From an uncultured Collinsella sp. (lineage in GTDB: Bacteria > Actinomycetota > Coriobacteriia > Coriobacteriales > Coriobacteriaceae): a DNA stretch of 18,552 bases. Under the pieces are notes generated by a model, which was not told where the DNA came from, did no database searches, and saw only the letters and a program-made list of their open reading frames with translations. A program made the translations under genes and the position numbers. Below are positions 7,282-14,118 of this stretch, one piece after another. Location of the stretch: NCBI GenBank assembly GCA_958443265.1, contig CAUCKA010000023.1:1-18552 (forward strand), in the 5' to 3' direction. Position 1 is the first letter of the stretch; every line of letters begins with the position of its first letter.

Positions 7282-8619
7282 TTAGGAGTTCGCCAGGTAG
7301 TGCTTGATCTCCCATTCGGTGATCGTGGACTCAAACTTATGCCACTCGTCGCGCTTCTTTTTGAGGAAGAAGCTATGGATGTGCTCGCCGAGGGCATCCT
7401 TCATAAACTGCGAGTCCTCAAACACGTCGAGCGCCTCTTTGAGCGAGCGCGGCAGCGGCGCGTAACCGGCCTCGAGCATCTGACGGCCGGTGAGCTTGAG
7501 CGTCTCGGCCGTTGCCTCGGGCGGGAGCTCCAGCTTGCGCTCGATGCCGTCGAGACCAGCCGCCAGCGTGACGGCGTTGACCAGATACGGGTTAGCCATG
7601 GGATCGGGGCTGCGAAGCTCAATGCGTGTGGAAAGCTGCTTGCCGGGCTTGTAGACCGGGATGCGGATCATGCTTGCGCGGTTGCGCAGGCCCCACGTGG
7701 CGTACTGCGGCACGGAGTCGCCGCCCGTGGTGATGCGCTTGTACGAATTGACCGTGGGGTTGGTGATGGCGCTAATCTCGCGCGCGTGCGCCAAGATACC
7801 GGCCATATAGTGCTTGGCGACGTCGGAGAGATGGTACTTCTCGTCGCCCTCGCCCCAAAAGACGTTGTTGCCGTCATGGTCGAACAGCGACTGATGCAAA
7901 AACATGGCGCTGCCGTCCTCGCCCGCCAGCGGCTTGGGCATAAAGGAGGCGTGGCAGCCGCTCTCGTAAGCCTGCTGCTTAATGATGAGCTTGGCCGTGG
8001 TAATGGCGTCGGACATGCTCAGGGCCTCGGCGTGGCGCAGGCTCATGCCGTGCTGTGAGCGACCGGCGGCGTGGAAGGTGTACTCCACGGGCACGGACAT
8101 CTTCTCGAGCGTGAGGACCGTGTTACGACGCAGGTCGCGAGCGGCATCGCTCACCGAAAGATCGAAGTAGCCCACGTTGTCGAGCGGCTCGGGCGTGTGC
8201 TCGTCGGGGAAGTAGTAATACTCCAGCTCAGCGCCCACGTTGAGCAGATAGCCAGCCTTCTCGGCCTTGCGGAACATGCGGCGCAGGGCATCGCGCGGGT
8301 CGCCGGCAAACGGCTTGCGATCGGGAGTGCACACGTCGCAGAACACGCGGGCGACGCCGTTGTGGCTCGGGCGCCACGGCAGAATCTGGAAGGTCGAGGC
8401 ATCGGGGAACGCCAGCATATCGGCTTCCTCGGGCGTGGCAAAGCCCTCGATGGCCGAGCCGTCAAAGCCAATGCCCTCCTCAAATGCGACCTCGAGGTCC
8501 TCGGGGCTAATAGCAAAGTTTTTGAGGCGGCCGAGAATGTCGACAAACCACAGACGCACAAAGCGGATATCACGCTGCTCTACGGAGCGGAGTACGTAAT
8601 CGATGTTCTGCTGGTTCAT
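7282..8619 (-). CDS. glnA: Glutamine synthetase type I family protein with altered active site
   Basis: 445 residues, the normal length for GSI-alpha enzymes, which make glutamine from glutamate, ammonia and ATP. The family is unmistakable: FDGSAIEGF (52-60), AELEYYYF, SFMPKPLAGEDGS (225-237), NPTVNSYKR, NRASMIRIPVY and TRIELRSPDP. However, several E. coli catalytic positions are changed. Metal ligands E212 and E220 correspond to A184 and G191, H269 to F240, N264 to D235, and flap E327 falls in GGDSVP without an aligned Glu. E131, E133 and E334 (equivalents of E129, E131, E357) remain. The reading frame is clean and the flanking motifs are conserved, so this is not decay by frameshift. It may be an inactive regulatory homologue or an enzyme with different chemistry. 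The start ATG 8619 has AAGGGGAG upstream. Confidence 0.9.
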   Translation of the reverse strand: MNQQNIDYVLRSVEQRDIRFVRLWFVDILGRLKNFAISPEDLEVAFEEGIGFDGSAIEGFATPEEADMLAFPDASTFQILPWRPSHNGVARVFCDVCTPDRKPFAGDPRDALRRMFRKAEKAGYLLNVGAELEYYYFPDEHTPEPLDNVGYFDLSVSDAARDLRRNTVLTLEKMSVPVEYTFHAAGRSQHGMSLRHAEALSMSDAITTAKLIIKQQAYESGCHASFMPKPLAGEDGSAMFLHQSLFDHDGNNVFWGEGDEKYHLSDVAKHYMAGILAHAREISAITNPTVNSYKRITTGGDSVPQYATWGLRNRASMIRIPVYKPGKQLSTRIELRSPDPMANPYLVNAVTLAAGLDGIERKLELPPEATAETLKLTGRQMLEAGYAPLPRSLKEALDVFEDSQFMKDALGEHIHSFFLKKKRDEWHKFESTITEWEIKHYLANS

Positions 8620-8684
8620 GTCGCTCCCCTTTCTTTCGGGCGGGTTTCGACTGGTCTATATCGCAGATACTATCGCAGAAAAAT

Positions 8685-8700
8685 GTTTCCGCAGGGTTAA
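8685..8700 (-). promoter_or_regulatory. Candidate GlnR box upstream of glnA
   Basis: On the minus strand the sequence TTAAC-CCTGCG-GAAAC matches the actinobacterial GlnR consensus gTnAC-n6-GaAAC in all but the first base. It lies 66-81 bp before the glnA start, a sensible position for regulation by the GlnR-like product of the next gene. Without a binding assay, or the same site in related genomes, it remains a candidate. Confidence 0.5.
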
Positions 8701-8752
8701 AGCGTATCAAGCGCTCAAAAAACGTGTGTGAACAGGCTGGTATGACAAGTGA

Positions 8753-9124
8753 TTATCGCTCGGATTCGGAAACAATTTGCCTACACGCTCGTTCCAGCGC
8801 CGGAAACTCCATCGTCACCGCATCCCAAACAACCGATCGGTCGACATTGCCGTAATCATGCGCGAGGTAATTTCTCATGCCGATAATTCCACGCCACTCA
8901 ATTTCGGGATGAAGCCGCTGCGAGCGTTCCGACAACTTGCCCGCTTCTTCCGTCACCCTAAGCGCGCACATCAAAAGGGAGTCCGCCAACGCCCTCGTCC
9001 GCACGTCATTCGCATGCAGAAACTGGTCCTCGGTGATATCAAAAGCCTTGATGCGCTCGTTCGTTTCGGAGATAGCCTCCAAAACCTCTTGGGCGCGGAG
9101 GCCGTCTGACTTACGCGCGATCAT
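8753..9124 (-). CDS. hepT: HepT-like toxin (HEPN ribonuclease, type VII toxin-antitoxin)
   Basis: 123-residue helical protein of the HepT/DUF86 family, HEPN-fold RNases that cleave RNA and are silenced by AMPylation. The HEPN signature R-x4-H-x-Y is present as RNYLAHDY (R84, H89, Y91; the tyrosine is the usual AMPylation target). The length is typical. ATG 9124 overlaps the end of the nucleotidyltransferase gene by 14 bp, the usual translationally coupled arrangement. All signature residues are intact, so the toxin should be functional. Confidence 0.9.
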   Translation of the reverse strand: MIARKSDGLRAQEVLEAISETNERIKAFDITEDQFLHANDVRTRALADSLLMCALRVTEEAGKLSERSQRLHPEIEWRGIIGMRNYLAHDYGNVDRSVVWDAVTMEFPALERACRQIVSESER

Positions 9125-9605
9125 AAAGGATCACTCCTTCGCGCTCGATTACCGCGGCAAGATCGTCATCAAGATAATCGCTCGAGACAAGGTCAACCTG
9201 CCTCCCGGTTTCCTTGCGCACTGCCTCGCCAAACGCCGACAACGCAAAAAGACCAAAGCCCTGCTCGCGATCGACTTCGAGGCGCAAGTCGATATCACTA
9301 TCTGCACGCGCCTCGCCACGGGCATACGATCCAAAAAGAATCACGCTTTTGATGGCGGGAATCGGGCTGGCTGCCTCGCGGACGGCGGACTCAATCTGAG
9401 CGGTATCCAAAATGCCCGCTGTGGCGCTTTCGCTCGCAGAGCTTTTACCGAGTGAAGGCACAAACGGCAGCGAGCGCTCGCGCAACATCTGCCTCATGAA
9501 CATATTGACCGCAACGGACGAAGTCATGCCGAGTTCTTCGCACAGCTCGGCAAATGAATCTTTAATTGACGAGTCCACTCGAACACTCAGCACAGACGCA
9601 GCCAT
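9111..9605 (-). CDS. mntA: MntA-type nucleotidyltransferase antitoxin with RelB/DinJ-like N-terminus
   Basis: 164 residues with two parts. Residues 1-50 (SVLSVRVDSSIKDSFAELC, SVAVNMFMRQMLRERSLPF) look like the ribbon-helix-helix and dimerisation region of RelB/DinJ antitoxins. Residues about 70-164 are a minimal nucleotidyltransferase with the GS-x10-D-x-D motif (G92, S93, D104, D106) and a third Asp (D138 in VDLV). MntA enzymes add AMP to HepT tyrosine and neutralise it. Typical MntA proteins lack the N-terminal part, so this is a fusion that may also bind its own promoter. ATG 9605 has a strong AGGAGGT 4 bases upstream. The HepT partner overlaps its 3' end. Confidence 0.9.
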   Translation of the reverse strand: MAASVLSVRVDSSIKDSFAELCEELGMTSSVAVNMFMRQMLRERSLPFVPSLGKSSASESATAGILDTAQIESAVREAASPIPAIKSVILFGSYARGEARADSDIDLRLEVDREQGFGLFALSAFGEAVRKETGRQVDLVSSDYLDDDLAAVIEREGVILYDRA

Positions 9606-9618
9606 GGATACCTCCTGT

Positions 9619-9632
9619 ATGACATTGTCTAT
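9619..9632. promoter_or_regulatory. Dyad next to the -10-like AT tract of the toxin-antitoxin genes
   Basis: The sequence ATGACATTGTCTAT contains the dyad GACA-n-TGTC (9621-9629) with further A/T symmetry outside it. It lies just downstream of, and touching, a TATTATATAG tract that could serve as a -10 region, immediately before the ribosome site of mntA. A ribbon-helix-helix domain in the antitoxin makes self-repression here plausible, but this is unproven. Confidence 0.35.
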
Positions 9633-9647
9633 ATAATATCACACAGA

Positions 9648-10670
9648 CTAGCGCGAGGTCGAAGCGCGGTGTTCGATGTGGCCGGGTATCTCGATGCGCT
9701 TGGGGGCGAGCTTTGCGGCATCGCCCACCGTAGTGGTAACAACGTCGATGCGCTCGGACAGACGCTCGACTACGCGCTCGGCGATGGCGAGGGTGTCTTG
9801 CGCGGCCGTGGTCACACCGCCAAAGAGCACGTGGTTCCAGGGGTAATCGTCAAACGTCGCGATCTTGAGACCCGCCGGCAGCGAGGGACCCAGCTGTGCC
9901 AGCGCCTCGGTCAGACGCAAAAAGACCAAGCCGTTGACGGCAATGAGGCCGAGCTTTTTACCCGCATAGTCACGGATAGCTCCGTCCAGACGGCTGACAC
10001 CCGTGGCGCCACCGTCGGCCAGGGTGACGACCTCGCCCGCAAGACCGCGGCGCGAAAGCTCGTCGGCAAAGGCCTCGGCGCGCTCGCGACGCACGGGGCT
10101 GTCATCGCTTGCCTCGGTGAGCAGGCACAGACGCTCGCTGCCCGCAGCAGCCAAGGCGTCTACCAGGCCGGCGACCAGCTCACGGTTGTTGGAGGTCACC
10201 AGATCGATACCACCATCGGCAACGTCGCGGTCGAGCAGTACAACGGGCAGGCGCCCCGCGGCCGCGGCGATCGCCTTGTCATTGCCTCCGCAGGTATTGA
10301 CGACCAGGCCGTCCACGCCGGCATCGATAAGTCTGGTGAGCGACTCTGCCTCCTTGGAGGGGTCGTTGCTACTAATGGCCGTCATGAGCGAGCAGCCGCG
10401 CGCGGCGGCGCTAGCGGAAAGCCCTTCGAGCATGGCGCTCGAGAACGGGTTAGCAATGTCGGCCAAGATCACGCCGATGAGGTTGGCGCGCGAGCTGCGC
10501 AGATTGCGTGCGGCGGCACGTGGGCGATAGCCGGTGCGCTCGATAACCGCCGCGATGCGGGCGCGGGTCTCCTCGGTCATCTGCCCGGGGCGGTTATTGA
10601 GATAGCGCGAGACCGTGGCCGGGCTCACGCCCGCCTCGGCGGCAATGTCCTTAATCCTCATCTGCGCCAT
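9648..10670 (-). CDS. LacI/PurR-family transcriptional regulator
   Basis: 340 residues, normal for the family. The N-terminal helix-turn-helix (MRIKDIAAEAGVSPATVSRYLNN, about 4-26) and the hinge helix (RAAARNLRSSRANLIGVI, about 51-68) are typical, followed by a periplasmic-binding-protein-like effector domain (ADIANPFSSAMLEG, VDGLVVNTCGG, LDRDV). ATG 10670 is preferred, with a GGGG run about 6 bases upstream; an in-frame ATG at 10718 would extend the protein without matching the family start. The effector is probably a sugar or nucleoside, but no transporter or sugar enzyme is adjacent, so the target cannot be named. It lies 42 bp before the toxin-antitoxin pair with no obvious terminator, so some read-through is possible. 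Confidence 0.92.
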   Translation of the reverse strand: MAQMRIKDIAAEAGVSPATVSRYLNNRPGQMTEETRARIAAVIERTGYRPRAAARNLRSSRANLIGVILADIANPFSSAMLEGLSASAAARGCSLMTAISSNDPSKEAESLTRLIDAGVDGLVVNTCGGNDKAIAAAAGRLPVVLLDRDVADGGIDLVTSNNRELVAGLVDALAAAGSERLCLLTEASDDSPVRRERAEAFADELSRRGLAGEVVTLADGGATGVSRLDGAIRDYAGKKLGLIAVNGLVFLRLTEALAQLGPSLPAGLKIATFDDYPWNHVLFGGVTTAAQDTLAIAERVVERLSERIDVVTTTVGDAAKLAPKRIEIPGHIEHRASTSR

Positions 10671-10794
10671 AGCGCACCCCGTTTCCCAATTGTCAGCAAT
10701 CTGAGCCATTTTAGGCATTTTTTAAAAATCTCGGTTGCAAAACGCTGTAGGTGAGCAGCATCGTTTTTGTGTCTCGAGCAGATGCGGCGATGGG

Positions 10795-11487
10795 CTAGAT
10801 TGACGAGTCTTTCGACAGCTCAAAGTAGTCGGGATGCAAGGCGATAACCGGGCCCTGCTCCTCGGGCATCAGATGCAGGTGTGTCTCTGCCAGGTAGCTC
10901 GCCGTATCGGTATCGCCCTTCTTAATGGCCTCGAGAATCCGGCGATGCTGCCGACGAATCGGCTCCCAATCCAGATCCTGCGACACCATACGCAACCAGT
11001 TATATCGCTCAAAATGCGTGTTGATGCTCTTCATCCAATCCCACAACATGTGACGGCCGGCAATCGCAAAACACGTCTCATGGAACAGGTTGTCCAGATC
11101 GAAAAAGCGACGCGTTTCGCTATGGTCGAGCGACTCGGACTCGGCAAGAATCTGCTCGAGCCGATGCTTTTGCTCGGGTGTGGCGGCCGAACAGCATTTG
11201 ATGAGCACGCTTCGCTCGAGTTTCTCGCGCAAGAAACAGGCGTTCTCGGCGCGCTCCATGCTGATTTTTGAGACATAGGTGCCGCTTTTGGGACGCGTTT
11301 CCACCAGCTCCTGCTCGCGCAGGCGCACAAAGGACTCGCGAATGGGCGTGCGCCCGATTCCCGTCTCCTTTTCCAGACCAATCGCCGAAAGACGCGTGCC
11401 GGGCTTGAGCTCGGCATAGATGATCTTGGAGCGCAATGCGTTGTATGCCTGGTCTTGCAGGCTCTGATAATGCTGGTGTTGTTCCAT
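10795..11487 (-). CDS. GntR-family regulator, FadR/FCD subfamily
   Basis: 230 residues. An N-terminal winged helix (about 10-75, with RLSAIGLEKETGIGRTPIRESFVRL and a SGTYVS wing) is followed by an all-helical FCD domain. The FCD metal-site pattern is visible: D132-x3-H136 (LDNLFHET), H181 (RRQHRR) and H203 (AETHLHL). Such proteins usually bind a carboxylic acid and repress a nearby catabolic operon. The upstream neighbour on the same strand is the large flavin reductase, with about 200 bp between that contains a possible terminator and promoter, so this regulator may control that reductase. ATG 11487 follows GAGGG with 4-base spacing. Confidence 0.92.
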   Translation of the reverse strand: MEQHQHYQSLQDQAYNALRSKIIYAELKPGTRLSAIGLEKETGIGRTPIRESFVRLREQELVETRPKSGTYVSKISMERAENACFLREKLERSVLIKCCSAATPEQKHRLEQILAESESLDHSETRRFFDLDNLFHETCFAIAGRHMLWDWMKSINTHFERYNWLRMVSQDLDWEPIRRQHRRILEAIKKGDTDTASYLAETHLHLMPEEQGPVIALHPDYFELSKDSSI

Positions 11488-11526
11488 AAAGCCCTCGGAT
11501 GAAGCTCACGGTTTGTCGAATACCAC

Positions 11527-11556
11527 GTAATACTATCGCATCCCCCATCCCCTCAA
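11527..11556 (-). promoter_or_regulatory. Possible promoter of the GntR-family gene
   Basis: On the minus strand TTGAGG (11556-11551) and TATTAC (11532-11527) are separated by 18 bp, resembling sigma-70 -35 and -10 boxes. A direct repeat GTATT-n5-GTATT overlaps the -10 and could be an operator. The match is weak and the call is tentative. Confidence 0.3.
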
Positions 11557-11602
11557 TTGCGGTGAAAGAGGCGGTGCTCACGTCGCCAGCACCGCAAGAG
11601 CA

Positions 11603-11637
11603 AGCGGCGGCATCCCGAAACCCGGGACACCACCGCT
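11603..11637 (-). terminator. Possible terminator after the flavin reductase gene
   Basis: An imperfect hairpin (AGCGG 11603-11607 with CCGCT 11633-11637; TCCCG 11613-11617 with CGGGA 11623-11627) lies about 55 bp past the reductase stop. On the minus strand the following bases (TTGCTCTTGC) are only partly T-rich, so termination may be weak or factor-dependent. Confidence 0.4.
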
Positions 11638-11690
11638 GTTTTGCTATCGGATGGCGCAGAGACGCCCCTCTTCATGCACCAAGGGGTTGA

Positions 11691-13640
11691 CTAGAGTTCG
11701 CAGGCGACCTTGTAGCCGTCGCCGATGGCGTCGCGGATGTTGCCGCACTTCTGGGCATCGCCCAGCACGTGGGTGGCAACGCCGGCAACGGCAAGGTCAT
11801 CGGCCAGCTTGGTGTTGGGGCGGTAACCCATGGCAAGCACCAGCGTATCGGCGTCGGCGATGGTATGGACTTCGCCGTCCTTTTCGTAACTGATGGCGTC
11901 CTCGGTAATCTCAGTCACCTTGGCCTCGGTCAGCACGTGAACGCCCTTGGAGAGCATGCGCGTGATGAGCACCGCGCGACCGGCGCCACCCTCGTTGGCG
12001 GCAAGCGTCTTGGTCATCTCGATGACGGTGACATCGCGGTTGGCCGGCGACAGATCGTTGACCAACGGGGCCAGGTAATCGGCCGTCTCGCAGCCGACGG
12101 TGCCGCCGCCCACAATGACGATCTTCTTGCCCGGGAAAGCCTTGCCGCCCAGCAGGTCATCAGCCGTCATGACCTGCTTAAAGCCCTGCATAAAGGCCGG
12201 GGCGATGGGTTCGGCGCCATAGGCCAGGACAACCTCGTAACCCGCGTAGTCGCGCTGAATGTCCTCGGCCGAAAGCTCGGTACCAAAGACGCACTTCACG
12301 CCCGCCTCAGCAAGACGGCGATACTGGTACTTGATCACGCGCGTGAGCTCCTGCTTTGCCGGCGGAACGGCCGCGATGCGCATCTCGCCGCCCGGCTCGT
12401 CCTGCTTATCCACGAGCACCACGTTGTGGCCGCGCTTGGCGGCAATGTAGGCTGCCTCCATGCCCGCAGGACCGGCGCCCACAACGAGTACGTTTTTGGC
12501 CTCGGCGGCAGGCTCGTAGCCAGCCTCGTCGCGCTCCACGTCCGGGTTGACGGTGCAGGAGATGCGCTTGCCGAACATAATGCCGTTCAGGCAGCGCAGG
12601 CAGCCGATGCAGGGACGGATCTCGTCGGCGTTGCCGGCAGCCGCTTTGTTGCAGAACTCGGCATCGCACAGATTGGCACGGCCCATCATGCAGATGTCGG
12701 CAGCACCGTCCTCGATCAGCTCCTCGGCAATCCATGCCTCGTTGATGCGGCCGACCGTGGCAACGGGAATATTCACATGCTTTTTGATCTCGCGCGAGCA
12801 GGCGGCGTGCGAGGCCTGCTGCGTACCGGCGGCGGGAATGGCGGAGCCGCGCTTGATGGTAGTGCCGCCCGACACGTGGATCATGTCGACGCCGGCCTTC
12901 TCCAAGCGGCGCGAGACGTAGATCATGTCGTTGAGGGTCAGGCCGCCATCGGTGTACTCGTCGCCCGAGATACGGACGTCGATGATGAAGTCCTTGCCGC
13001 AGCGCTCGCGAATCTCGGCGATGACCTCGAGCAAGAAGCGCATGCGGGCGTCGAGCGAGCCGCCGTACTCGTCGGTACGCTTGTTATAGAGCGGGGTCAA
13101 AAAGCCGCCGAGCATGCCATGGGCGTGCGCCGCATGAACCTCGACGCCATCGACGCCGGCTTTCTGCATACGAACGGCAGCGTCACCGAACTGATGCGTG
13201 AGCTCGTGGATCTCATCGACCGTGATGGGGCGCGGCGCCTCACGGGCATAGGACGGGCCCACAAAGGACGGGGCGATGAGGCGCGGCGTGCCCGGAATGT
13301 TAAAGGCCATGTAGGCGGGATGGAAGAGCTGCGGCATGATCTTGCAGCCATACTCGTGGACGGCTGCGGCGAGCTTTTCCCAGCCAGGGATAAACGTGTC
13401 GTCGTAGCAGCACATGTCACCCGGCAGATAGGTATAGGTGGGCTCGACCGTCACGACCTCGGTGATGATCAGGCCCACACCTCCCTTGGCGCGGGCACGG
13501 TAATGATCGACCAAGTCGTCGGTCACATAGCCATGATCGGCCAGGTTGGTGGACACCGGCGGCATAAAGACGCGGTTCTTGACCTCGGTCGTACCGACCT
13601 TGATCGGACTAAAGAGCATCGGATAGGCGGAGGACTCCAT
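11691..13640 (-). CDS. Old yellow enzyme / 2,4-dienoyl-CoA reductase-like FMN-FAD-Fe/S oxidoreductase
   Basis: 649 residues with the three-part architecture of FadH and the bile-acid enzymes BaiH/BaiCD: an FMN TIM barrel (1 to about 340: MLFSPIKVG, KNRVFMPPV, RTDEYGGSLDARMRF), a four-Cys iron-sulfur site (C344, C347, C350, C362 in CIGCLRC...SC), and a C-terminal pyridine-nucleotide disulfide-reductase fold with two dinucleotide motifs (GAGPAG 388-393, GGGTVG 511-516). Such enzymes use NAD(P)H to reduce conjugated C=C bonds; the substrate here is unknown. The usual HEGYL catalytic tyrosine region reads HAAHAHGMLGGF, so the Tyr is not at the expected place. ATG 13640 follows AAAGGA; an ATG at 13721 would place a hairpin inside the gene. 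The GntR/FCD regulator is next downstream. Confidence 0.93.
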   Translation of the reverse strand: MESSAYPMLFSPIKVGTTEVKNRVFMPPVSTNLADHGYVTDDLVDHYRARAKGGVGLIITEVVTVEPTYTYLPGDMCCYDDTFIPGWEKLAAAVHEYGCKIMPQLFHPAYMAFNIPGTPRLIAPSFVGPSYAREAPRPITVDEIHELTHQFGDAAVRMQKAGVDGVEVHAAHAHGMLGGFLTPLYNKRTDEYGGSLDARMRFLLEVIAEIRERCGKDFIIDVRISGDEYTDGGLTLNDMIYVSRRLEKAGVDMIHVSGGTTIKRGSAIPAAGTQQASHAACSREIKKHVNIPVATVGRINEAWIAEELIEDGAADICMMGRANLCDAEFCNKAAAGNADEIRPCIGCLRCLNGIMFGKRISCTVNPDVERDEAGYEPAAEAKNVLVVGAGPAGMEAAYIAAKRGHNVVLVDKQDEPGGEMRIAAVPPAKQELTRVIKYQYRRLAEAGVKCVFGTELSAEDIQRDYAGYEVVLAYGAEPIAPAFMQGFKQVMTADDLLGGKAFPGKKIVIVGGGTVGCETADYLAPLVNDLSPANRDVTVIEMTKTLAANEGGAGRAVLITRMLSKGVHVLTEAKVTEITEDAISYEKDGEVHTIADADTLVLAMGYRPNTKLADDLAVAGVATHVLGDAQKCGNIRDAIGDGYKVACEL

Positions 13641-13670
13641 ACAGGGTTCCTTTCGTTTGAGCCGCTCGGC

Positions 13671-13707
13671 GGCAGTTGCTAACGACCCTATCTTATCAGC
13701 AACTGCC
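13671..13707. promoter_or_regulatory. 10-bp perfect inverted repeat upstream of the reductase
   Basis: GGCAGTTGCT (13671-13680) and AGCAACTGCC (13698-13707) are exact reverse complements separated by 17 bp containing a GATAAGAT tract on the minus strand. It lies 31 bp before the reductase start and 35 bp past the Cys-rich peptide gene. There is no U-run after it, so an operator is more likely than a terminator; the nearby GntR/FCD protein is the obvious candidate to bind it. Confidence 0.45.
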
Positions 13708-13742
13708 GTATCCGCAGTCATATACGCTCAAACGCCAGTCGG

Positions 13743-13943
13743 CTAATGAATACCGCGGCCCAAGTCTTCGGTGATTTTGTCTACGCCCTTAAGTGCGGCG
13801 CAGGTCTTTTTGTTGGAGCAATGTCCCGTGCAAACGCCACCTTGAGCGCAGTCGGCGCAGGTGCCCTTGCGATAAATGCGCACGCACACGGCGACAAACG
13901 CAATACCGATAACAGCCAGTACAACAATATCGATAGGTGCCAT
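13743..13943 (-). CDS. FeoB-associated Cys-rich membrane protein
   Basis: 66 residues. One membrane helix (about 4-22) leads into a short cytosolic tail with a Cys cluster (C29, C32, C38, C42, C48), typical of the small FeoB-associated proteins found beside feoB in Gram-positive bacteria and thought to assist ferrous iron transport. ATG 13943 has AGGAGG 6 bases upstream. It follows feoB on the same strand but sits beyond the feoB terminator, and the AGTTAACCAC motif of the feoA promoter region recurs just before it, which suggests its own iron-responsive promoter. Confidence 0.9.
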   Translation of the reverse strand: MAPIDIVVLAVIGIAFVAVCVRIYRKGTCADCAQGGVCTGHCSNKKTCAALKGVDKITEDLGRGIH

Positions 13944-13957
13944 AGCAAGCCTCCTCT

Positions 13958-13967
13958 AGTTAACCAC
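13958..13967. promoter_or_regulatory. AGTTAACCAC motif before the Cys-rich peptide gene
   Basis: The 10-mer AGTTAACCAC is identical to that at 17120-17129 and to the inverted copy at 17158-17167 upstream of feoA. It sits 15 bp before the start codon, overlapping the leader just ahead of the ribosome site. It is a candidate site for an iron-responsive repressor. Confidence 0.45.
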
Positions 13968-14056
13968 CACTTACTTTACCCCATTCTCCACCTGCCAAAA
14001 AGGGACAGGTATATTTTGGTCGGTTTTATCTGCGGAAACGCCACATCTCCCTCACC

Positions 14057-14089
14057 AAAAAGCCCGAGTGTCGCTGGGACACCCGGGCT
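14057..14089 (-). terminator. Rho-independent terminator of the feo operon
   Basis: AGCCCG (14061-14066) pairs with CGGGCT (14084-14089) and GTGTC with GACAC inside it, with one mismatch and a 5-base loop; TTTT follows on the minus strand (14060-14057). It starts about 30 bp past the feoB stop. Confidence 0.85.
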
Positions 14090-14118
14090 CGTGGAAAGGG
14101 GCTAATCCTTATTCGGAC

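Noticed and set aside
7232..7315. Longer start for the GlnR-like regulator
   Set aside because: Would overlap the glnA coding end and lacks a ribosome site, whereas ATG 7231 has GGAGG at 5 bases.
8701..8752. Run of six T on the minus strand near 8717-8722 as a terminator upstream of glnA
   Set aside because: No stable stem precedes it on the minus strand.
10671..10794. LacI-type self-operator upstream of the LacI-family gene
   Set aside because: TTGCAAAACG-like pieces are present but no convincing palindrome could be made.
11769..13682. Long plus-strand open frame of about 637 codons opposite the flavin reductase
   Set aside because: Antisense shadow of a well-supported gene; low-complexity His/Gly/Val/Asp-rich translation with no domain.
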